Below, piece by piece: positions 1-5,015 of a DNA stretch of 5,015 nt (its first letter is position 1; the number at the start of each line of letters is the position of its first letter). The notes beneath the pieces were generated by a model, which did no database searches, was not told where the DNA came from, and saw only the letters and a list, made by a program, of their open reading frames with translations. The position numbers and the translations under genes were made by a program. Source of the stretch: Gammaproteobacteria bacterium. GTDB lineage: Bacteria > Pseudomonadota > Gammaproteobacteria > SZUA-21. Location of the stretch: NCBI GenBank assembly GCA_027021095.1, contig JALUUZ010000583.1:1-5015 (forward strand). Direction: 5' to 3'.

Positions 1-1
1 C

Positions 2-178
2 GAGCCGATGATCAACGCCGGCAAACGTCATATCAAAATCCTGAATGACGGCTGGACCGTGGTCACCAAAGACCACTCGCTGTCCGCCCAATGGGAACAC
101 ACTCTGCTGGTGACTGAAGACGGCGTCGAGGTACTGACATTACGTCCGAACGAAACCCCCGTCCTGCCCAAGAAATAG
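2..178 (+). CDS. map: Methionine aminopeptidase type I, C-terminal end (5' partial)
   Basis: The last 58 codons of a plus-strand gene are present, ending at TAG (176-178). The product removes the initiator methionine from nascent cytosolic proteins, using a dinuclear metal site. The fragment begins with EPMINAGK and later has DGWTVVTKDHSLSAQWEHT, which match the C-terminal pita-bread fold of type I enzymes such as E. coli Map. Glu1 of the fragment (in EPM) and Glu32 (in WEHT) are 31 residues apart, as are metal ligands Glu204 and Glu235 of E. coli Map, so both late metal ligands are conserved. The Asp, Asp and His ligands and the N-terminus lie upstream of the window. The tail after the last strand is short and ends in two lysines. 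glnD follows 35 bases downstream on the same strand, a neighbour order common in Gammaproteobacteria, so co-transcription is likely. Identification is firm; only the extent is limited by the window edge. Confidence 0.95.
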   Translation, partial: EPMINAGKRHIKILNDGWTVVTKDHSLSAQWEHTLLVTEDGVEVLTLRPNETPVLPKK

Positions 179-213
179 GCCCCAAGCAGCCACTTCCCCC
201 CAGCTTGTAGAAA

Positions 214-2895
214 ATGACCACACTTCCCCAGTCCGTAACCCACCTTCTCGACGACTCGCAGTTCGAGCAGGCGCTGCAGCAGGCGACCAGTCTACAACAG
301 AAACGCACGCTGTTTCGTCAGCAACTGCAATCGCTGGACGAGAGCCTGGCACAACGCTTTCGCGACAAAGCCCCGATTGAAGACCTGGTCACCGGCCGGG
401 CGTTTGCGATCGACCAGCTGCTGTTACATGCCTGGACCCTGTTTCTGCAGCCGGACGACCGGCATATCGCACTGGTGGCGGTTGGTGGTTACGGCCGCGG
501 CGAACTGCACCCGAAGTCCGACATCGATTTTATGGTGCTTCTGGACAATAAAGCAGGAAAGCGGTTTCATGACGCGATCCGGAGTTTCGTCGTTTTTCTC
601 TACGACATCAAACTCGATATCGGCTACAGTGTGCGTACGCTCAAAGAATGTGTGACCGAAAGCAAAGCCGATATCACCGTTGCGACCAACCTGATGGAGG
701 CACGCCTGCTGACCGGCAACCCGCAGCTTTTTGAACAGATGCGCCACCTGACCAGCAGCAAAAAAGTCTGGCCGAGCCCGCGCTTTTTCAAAGCCAAGTG
801 GGAAGAACAGCAGGCACGCCATCATAAGTTTCATGACACCGCGTACAACCTGGAACCCAATATCAAGGAAGGCCCCGGGGGCCTGCGTGACATCCAGATG
901 ATCGGCTGGGTCGCCAAGCGCCATTTCAATGCCGCTACCCTGCACGACCTGGTCACCCATGATTTCCTGACCCAGAAGGAACTCAGCGAACTGCTTCAAG
1001 GGCAGGCCTTTTTGTGGCAGATACGGTTTGCATTGCACATGGTCACCGGGCGGCGTGAAGACCGCTTATTGTTCGACTACCAGAAGGAACTGGCGCGTCT
1101 GTTCGGTTTCGAAGACACCCATATCATCGCGGTCGAGCAGTTCATGCAGAAATACTACCAGACCGTCATGCAGCTCGAACGTCTGAACGAGATGCTGCTG
1201 CAACACTACCAGGAAGCCATTCTACTCAATAAAAAATCGCGCAAACCCAAGCTGATCGCGCCTTGTTTCCAGTCGAACCGCGGCTTTCTCGAAGTCCGCC
1301 ACGACGCCGTCTTTACGCAAACTCCAACTGCACTGCTGGAGCTCTTCCTGGTTCTGCAGACCCACCCGAAACTCAAAGGTGTCCGGGCATCGACGATCCG
1401 GCTGATCCGCAACCATCTGCACCTGATCGACGACAAATTCCGCGCAGAGCCGAATGCCAAGAAACTGTTTATCGAGATCCTGCGTCAACCCCATGGGCTG
1501 ACACACGAATTGCGGCGCATGAACCGCTACGGGGTGCTGGCTGCCTACCTGCCCGAGTTCGGCAATATCGTCGGGCGGATGCAGTACGACATGTTTCACA
1601 CCTACACCGTCGACGAACATACCTTGTTCGTGGTACGTAATCTGCGGCGCTTTACCGTCCCTGAATTTCATAAAGAGTTTCCTTTCTGCAGCGACCTGAT
1701 CCGCGGCCTGTCCAAACCGGAACTGCTGTACATCAGCGGACTTTACCATGATATCGCCAAAGGCAGACAAGGCGATCATTCGCGCCTCGGGGCTGACGAT
1801 GCAAAACGCTTCTGTCTTAGGCACGAGTTGAGTGAATACGATGCAAACTTCGTTGCCTGGATCGTCGAGCACCATTTGCTGATGTCGACCACGGCGCAGC
1901 GCAAGGACATCAGTGACCCGGAAGTCGTCAATGAGTTTGCGCAGATCGTTGGTGACAAGTCTCACTTGGACTTCCTGTACCTGCTGACCGTCGCCGATAT
2001 ACGTGCCACGAATCCGAACCTGTGGAACTCCTGGAAAGCCTCACTGCTCGAAGAATTGTACCATGCCACCAACAACCTGCTGCAAAAGGGCATGAATCGC
2101 GCCGACATTCAAAAAAACCGGCTGCACGACCGCAAGACCGCGGCGTTGAAACTGCTGCACAAGGCCGGCATCACCGCCGAACAGGCGGACCAGGTCTGGT
2201 CGACACTGAACGATGGCTATTTCCTGCGTTACCACCCGGAAGAGATTTTCTCACACACACGCTCGATCCTGCACACCAGGCCCGAGGACCTGCCGTTGGT
2301 ACTGATCGAAAACCATGTATTGCGTGGCAGCACTTCGATTTTTATCTATACTCGTGATCACGATTACCTGTTTGGCGATATCGCCGCCAAACTCGAACAG
2401 CTGAACCTGGATATTCTCGACGCCAGAATCATCACCGCGAAAAACGATTTTGCGCTCAATACCTACCTGGTACATGAATATACCGGGCACAGCCTGCAGG
2501 ACAAAGCCCGTATCGCATCGATCACCGCCGCACTCAGGCAGCACCTTCTGCACCCTGAACCGGTCAAGCCCCTGCACCTCAATGTCCGTCCACCCAGGCA
2601 GCTCAAGTTTCTGTACAAACCGACCAAGGTCGTTTTCGAAAAAGACAAGTCGGGCCAGCGCACGATACTCAAGCTGTCTGCGATCGACCGTCCCGGCCTG
2701 CTGTCGACCATCGGCCAGGCTTTCCGGCGTTATCACATCCGCCTGCAAAACGCGCGTATCGCGACCTTTGGCGAGATGGCCGAAGATACCTTTATCATCA
2801 CCAGCATCGACAACCAGCCGCTCACTCTGGAGGAGCAACAGGCACTCGAGGTGACGATCAAGGATCTGCTCGCGCCTGAGCAAAACCCGGGCTAA
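214..2895 (+). CDS. glnD: Bifunctional PII uridylyltransferase / uridylyl-removing enzyme GlnD
   Basis: Cytosolic glutamine sensor. At low glutamine it uridylylates PII proteins (GlnB/GlnK) using UTP; at high glutamine it hydrolyses the UMP off, thereby setting glutamine synthetase activity and NtrBC signalling. The 893-residue length is close to the 890 of E. coli. Domains in order: nucleotidyltransferase with GGYGRGELHPKSDID at residues 91-105, Asp103 and Asp105 being the expected metal ligands; the family helical region with EGPGGLRDIQ at 219-228; an HD hydrolase domain with His469, His512-Asp513 (LYHDIAKG) and Asp595 (TVADI) as metal ligands; and two C-terminal ACT domains, about 706-785 and 816-889, the second opening with the typical IDRPGLL. 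No key residue is missing. ATG 214 is chosen because an in-frame TAG at 208-210 excludes any earlier start, and the N-terminus then matches family length. The Shine-Dalgarno site is very weak. The gene lies 35 bases after map and converges with the permease gene downstream. It appears intact. Confidence 0.98.
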   Translation: MTTLPQSVTHLLDDSQFEQALQQATSLQQKRTLFRQQLQSLDESLAQRFRDKAPIEDLVTGRAFAIDQLLLHAWTLFLQPDDRHIALVAVGGYGRGELHPKSDIDFMVLLDNKAGKRFHDAIRSFVVFLYDIKLDIGYSVRTLKECVTESKADITVATNLMEARLLTGNPQLFEQMRHLTSSKKVWPSPRFFKAKWEEQQARHHKFHDTAYNLEPNIKEGPGGLRDIQMIGWVAKRHFNAATLHDLVTHDFLTQKELSELLQGQAFLWQIRFALHMVTGRREDRLLFDYQKELARLFGFEDTHIIAVEQFMQKYYQTVMQLERLNEMLLQHYQEAILLNKKSRKPKLIAPCFQSNRGFLEVRHDAVFTQTPTALLELFLVLQTHPKLKGVRASTIRLIRNHLHLIDDKFRAEPNAKKLFIEILRQPHGLTHELRRMNRYGVLAAYLPEFGNIVGRMQYDMFHTYTVDEHTLFVVRNLRRFTVPEFHKEFPFCSDLIRGLSKPELLYISGLYHDIAKGRQGDHSRLGADDAKRFCLRHELSEYDANFVAWIVEHHLLMSTTAQRKDISDPEVVNEFAQIVGDKSHLDFLYLLTVADIRATNPNLWNSWKASLLEELYHATNNLLQKGMNRADIQKNRLHDRKTAALKLLHKAGITAEQADQVWSTLNDGYFLRYHPEEIFSHTRSILHTRPEDLPLVLIENHVLRGSTSIFIYTRDHDYLFGDIAAKLEQLNLDILDARIITAKNDFALNTYLVHEYTGHSLQDKARIASITAALRQHLLHPEPVKPLHLNVRPPRQLKFLYKPTKVVFEKDKSGQRTILKLSAIDRPGLLSTIGQAFRRYHIRLQNARIATFGEMAEDTFIITSIDNQPLTLEEQQALEVTIKDLLAPEQNPG

Positions 2896-2984
2896 GAAAG
2901 AACGTGTGCAACACGACGGCTCATGCTGCAGGCAATTTGTCATGAGGCTGGTGCGCACAACGCAGCCAGCTGCACACCAAAAAA
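2896..2984. other. Convergent glnD/permease spacer with small inverted repeats
   Basis: This 89-base gap lies between the stops of two convergent genes. Three inverted repeats are visible. CGTGT/ACACG (2903-2907 with 2911-2915) has a 3-base loop. CTCATG/CATGAG (2920-2925 with 2941-2946) has a 15-base loop. GGTGCGCA/TGCACACC (2950-2957 with 2971-2978) pairs with one mismatch around a 13-base loop. None is followed by a T tract on either strand. The A6 run after the third repeat lies on the wrong side to act as a U tract for either gene. The repeats may still slow RNA polymerase or protect 3' ends, but no intrinsic terminator is supported. No small gene is evident. Confidence 0.4.
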
Positions 2985-3905
2985 TTATTCCACCTCTCCC
3001 CGGCCACGGCGGTAACGGGAAGTCTTTGCTGCCAGCGCAGACACCGCCGACGCGGCAATGATCAACGCACCACCGAGCCATCCCATTGACGACAGCCTTT
3101 CGTCCGACAGCAGCTGGCTCGACAACAGGGTAACAAAAACCTCGAACAACAAGATCACCGCTGATCGGTAGACCGGCAAGCGCGACACGCCGTACTGCAC
3201 GAGCACCGTCATCACCACGACCCCGGGCGCACCGACCAGTAACAACCACGGCCATAGTGACATTGGTACCTGCGGCACTGGATAGTGTTGTGGATGATAC
3301 AACAGCAGGATCCCTACCCCCCCTACCAGCACCACACCGCACCAAGTTACAAAGGACTTGGTCATCGCGCCGGCCTGGGGCAGTCCACGCACCAACACAT
3401 TGGCGACGGCGAAGGAAAAACCGGACGACAACGCCAGCCAGTCGTTTCTATCCCGTGGCCAGACGGCGCCCTGCTGCGGATCCCACAACATCAGTCCAGC
3501 GCCAGTCATCGCCAGCAGGCTGATCACCAGGGCGGACAGCCCCGGGCGTTCATGCAGAAACAGGATGCCCAGCATAATCGACCACACCGGTGCCAGGTAG
3601 AACAGCAACACCACGCGGGCGGCATCCTTCTCAGCCACCGCGACGATAAAACTGATATTACACCAGCCTGACGCAAACGCGATGGCAACAAGACGCCATG
3701 GCGTATTACGGAGTTCATGCCAGTGATGGCGCATCAGGCCGACACCAGCTACAAGGGCGGCCAGGTATACGATCACCGAAGACCAGAGTCCGTCGATACC
3801 CTGCTGGTGAAAGTAACGCAGTGGCAGCCAGAACAAACCCCACATGACCGCAGCAAGCAGCAGGCTGCCCGCCGGCCAATGCTCAGCGAAACGGTTGGAA
3901 GTCAT
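2985..3905 (-). CDS. EamA-domain permease of the drug/metabolite transporter superfamily
   Basis: Predicted inner-membrane carrier of 306 residues, a usual length for the ten-helix DMT/EamA family, whose members often export amino acids, nucleotides or other small metabolites. The substrate cannot be read from sequence. Hydrophobic segments lie at about 12-31, 41-58, 70-90, 97-115, 121-140, 153-173, 184-203, 216-235, 246-266 and 273-293, forming two EamA repeats (about 14-140 and 156-291). The first repeat ends with the family-like LAPVWSIMLGILFLHERP (105-121). The second has the equivalent LLFEVFVTLLSSQLLSDE, with Val in place of the usual Pro. The C-terminus is basic (RYRRGRG), fitting a cytoplasmic tail. 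The start is taken as ATG 3905-3903 because AAGGA (3917-3913) lies 7 bases upstream. A TTG one codon earlier (3908-3906) would be only 4 bases from it. The gene is convergent with glnD and divergent from dapC, splitting an otherwise conserved cluster. Family assignment is strong and function is unassigned. Confidence 0.9.
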   Translation of the reverse strand: MTSNRFAEHWPAGSLLLAAVMWGLFWLPLRYFHQQGIDGLWSSVIVYLAALVAGVGLMRHHWHELRNTPWRLVAIAFASGWCNISFIVAVAEKDAARVVLLFYLAPVWSIMLGILFLHERPGLSALVISLLAMTGAGLMLWDPQQGAVWPRDRNDWLALSSGFSFAVANVLVRGLPQAGAMTKSFVTWCGVVLVGGVGILLLYHPQHYPVPQVPMSLWPWLLLVGAPGVVVMTVLVQYGVSRLPVYRSAVILLFEVFVTLLSSQLLSDERLSSMGWLGGALIIAASAVSALAAKTSRYRRGRGEVE

Positions 3906-3923
3906 CAATGGATCCTTTATACT
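3895..3923 (+). promoter_or_regulatory. Candidate sigma70-type promoter for dapC
   Basis: TTGGAA (3895-3900, 4 of 6 matches to the -35 consensus) is followed by an optimal 17-base spacer and TATACT (3918-3923, 5 of 6 matches to the -10 consensus). Transcription would start near 3930 and leave a leader of about 64 bases before dapC. The element covers the first codons and the ribosome binding site of the divergent permease gene. Because that gene separates dapC from glnD on the other strand, dapC cannot simply be read through from map-glnD, so a promoter in this region is expected. The call rests on motif matching only. Confidence 0.5.
3913..3917 (-). promoter_or_regulatory. Shine-Dalgarno site of the EamA permease gene
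   Basis: AAGGA on the minus strand lies 7 bases before ATG 3905-3903. It is the clearest ribosome binding site in the window and favours this ATG over the TTG directly upstream. Confidence 0.65.
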
Positions 3924-3969
3924 GTCTGTCTGTACGACGACTCTTGAGCCGACTCACGCTGACCTGTCC

Positions 3970-3998
3970 TGTATACATTCCCGATAGAGTACTATGAA
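3970..3998 (-). promoter_or_regulatory. Weak candidate promoter for the EamA permease gene
   Basis: Read on the minus strand, TTCATA (3998-3993) and TATACA (3975-3970) are separated by 17 bases; each matches its sigma70 consensus at 4 of 6 positions. Transcription would start near 3963, leaving a leader of about 58 bases. The -10 overlaps the 8-base palindrome TGTATACA (3970-3977), and the -35 overlaps the dapC start codon. A match of this quality can arise by chance, so this is tentative. Confidence 0.22.
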
Positions 3999-5015
3999 TC
4001 CGCTTTTAGCAAAACTCCAGCCTTACCCGTTCGAAAGACTGGCCAGGCTGAAACACGGCATTCGACCGCCGGACGATCTACCGCACATCGCACTGTCCAT
4101 CGGCGAGCCCAGGCATCCTGCGCCGGAATTCATCGGCCAGACCCTGTGTGCGCACGCTGATACATTGACCAACTATCCACTGACGCGAGGCACCGATGCG
4201 CTGCGCAATGCCATCGCCGCATGGCTGTGCAGGCGCTTCGAACTGCCAGCCGGCAGCGTCGATCCGGAGCGGCAGGTGCTTCCGGTCAATGGCACTCGCG
4301 AAGCATTGTTCGCCTTTGCCCAGTGTGTCATCGACAGCAATGATGAAGCACTGGTGATGATGCCGAATCCCTTCTACCAGATCTACGAGGGTGCCGCCCT
4401 GTTGGCTGGCGCGACACCTTACTACCTCAACTGCACTGCCGACAATGAGTTCCTGCCGGATTTCGACCTGCCGGCACAGGACTGGGCCCGTTGCAGCCTG
4501 CTGTACCTGTGCTCGCCCGGCAACCCGACCGGCGCGGTCATCGGCAGCGACATACTGAAACAGCTGATCCTGCTGGCTGACCGGTATGATTTCGTGATCG
4601 CCGCCGACGAGTGCTACTCGGAGATCTACCCCGATGAACACACACCACCGACCGGCCTGCTGCAGGCTGCCCGTGAAATGGGACGCGATGATTTTGCCCG
4701 CTGCCTGGTGTTTCACAGCCTGTCAAAACGTTCCAATGTACCCGGGCTGCGCTCCGGATTCGTTGCCGGGGATGCAAGGCTGATCGAGCAATTCAGGCTC
4801 TATCGGACCTATCATGGTTGCGCCATGCCCCCTGCCACCCAGCTGGCGAGTATCGCGGCCTGGAACGATGAAACCCATGTCATCGAAAACCGCAGGCTGT
4901 ACCGACAGAAATTCGACCTGATGTGTGAGATCCTGCAACCGGTGACGGAAATAAGGCGCCCGCAGGCCGGATTTTATTTCTGGTTCCAGACCCCGGAAGA
5001 CGACGAGCAGTTTAC
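3994..5015 (+). CDS. dapC: Succinyldiaminopimelate aminotransferase DapC (3' partial)
   Basis: Cytosolic PLP-dependent fold type I aminotransferase of the class I/II family. DapC transfers the amino group of glutamate to N-succinyl-2-amino-6-ketopimelate, giving N-succinyl-LL-diaminopimelate for lysine and peptidoglycan. Visible motifs in order: SIGEPRHPAP near residues 30-39; NGTREALF at 99-106, which contacts the PLP phosphate; NPFYQIYEG at 125-133, with Tyr128 in the usual ring-stacking place; SPGNPTGA at 174-181, with Asn177; AADECYSEIY at 203-212, with Asp205 and Tyr208; and HSLSKRSNVPGLRSGF at 241-256, with Lys245 the Schiff-base lysine. There are 340 full codons. Family members have about 400 residues, so some 60 C-terminal residues, including the substrate-carboxylate arginine, lie beyond the window. 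ATG 3994 gives the expected N-terminus (PFERLARL); its AGAG ribosome site (3986-3989) is weak and close. The assignment as DapC rather than another class I aminotransferase rests on these motifs and on the map-glnD neighbourhood. Confidence 0.88.
   Translation, partial: MNPLLAKLQPYPFERLARLKHGIRPPDDLPHIALSIGEPRHPAPEFIGQTLCAHADTLTNYPLTRGTDALRNAIAAWLCRRFELPAGSVDPERQVLPVNGTREALFAFAQCVIDSNDEALVMMPNPFYQIYEGAALLAGATPYYLNCTADNEFLPDFDLPAQDWARCSLLYLCSPGNPTGAVIGSDILKQLILLADRYDFVIAADECYSEIYPDEHTPPTGLLQAAREMGRDDFARCLVFHSLSKRSNVPGLRSGFVAGDARLIEQFRLYRTYHGCAMPPATQLASIAAWNDETHVIENRRLYRQKFDLMCEILQPVTEIRRPQAGFYFWFQTPEDDEQF

Noticed and set aside
424..1038. Minus-strand open frame of 204 codons inside glnD
   Set aside because: It is antisense to the conserved nucleotidyltransferase region and shows no recognisable domain or ribosome site.
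1222..1965. Minus-strand open frame of 247 codons inside glnD
   Set aside because: It is fully covered by conserved GlnD coding sequence including the HD domain, and is best explained as an antisense shadow.
2950..2978. Hairpin after glnD considered as an intrinsic terminator
   Set aside because: The stem has a mismatch and a 13-base loop, and the adjacent A6 run is on the 3' side of the plus strand, so neither transcript gains a U tract after the stem.
2251..3345. Minus-strand open frame of 364 codons across the permease gene and the end of glnD
   Set aside because: It lies over two well-recognised genes in another frame, and its translation has no family-like motif and a composition typical of antisense reading of GC-rich codons.
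3906..3908. TTG as the start codon of the permease gene
   Set aside because: It is only 4 bases from AAGGA, whereas the next codon is ATG with a better 7-base spacing.
3972..3977. TATACA as the -10 element of a plus-strand dapC promoter
   Set aside because: The nearest -35-like hexamer, TTGAGC at 3944-3949, is 22 bases away, outside the workable spacing, and nothing suitable lies 16-18 bases upstream.
4078..4716. Minus-strand open frame of 212 codons inside dapC
   Set aside because: It is antisense to the conserved PLP aminotransferase motifs. The plus-strand reading explains the sequence.

Overview
The window looks like a chromosomal housekeeping segment of a gammaproteobacterium outside the enteric group. 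The base composition is moderately GC-rich by eye. The gene order is the end of map (methionine aminopeptidase), then glnD (PII uridylyltransferase/uridylyl-removing enzyme), then dapC (succinyldiaminopimelate aminotransferase). This map-glnD-dap order is, from general knowledge, common in Gammaproteobacteria: map-glnD-dapD in Escherichia coli and map-glnD-dapC in Pseudomonas. Genus cannot be fixed from this sequence alone.

Layout. Bases 2-178 hold the last 58 codons of map on the plus strand. A 35-base C-rich spacer follows. glnD fills 214-2895 on the plus strand and appears intact at 893 residues, with nucleotidyltransferase, HD and two ACT domains. An 89-base convergent spacer (2896-2984) has several small inverted repeats but no convincing intrinsic terminator. 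A DMT-superfamily (EamA) permease with about ten membrane segments lies on the minus strand at 2985-3905. An 88-base divergent region (3906-3993) separates it from dapC, which starts at 3994 on the plus strand and runs off the window after 340 full codons, with its PLP-binding residues already visible.

How the genes relate. GlnD reads glutamine and sets the modification state of PII, so it controls nitrogen assimilation. DapC uses glutamate as amino donor in the succinylase branch of lysine and meso-diaminopimelate synthesis. Map removes the initiator methionine from new proteins. These roles are linked by conserved position more than by one pathway. The EamA permease is the one accessory-looking element. 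It interrupts the cluster in the opposite orientation, and dapC therefore probably needs its own promoter. A good sigma70-like candidate (TTGGAA, 17 bases, TATACT) sits over the start of the permease gene.

I found no mobile element, CRISPR array, RNA gene or clearly novel system. The findings are modest and mainly concern the interruption of the cluster, the compact divergent promoter region and a possible slippery heptamer inside glnD.
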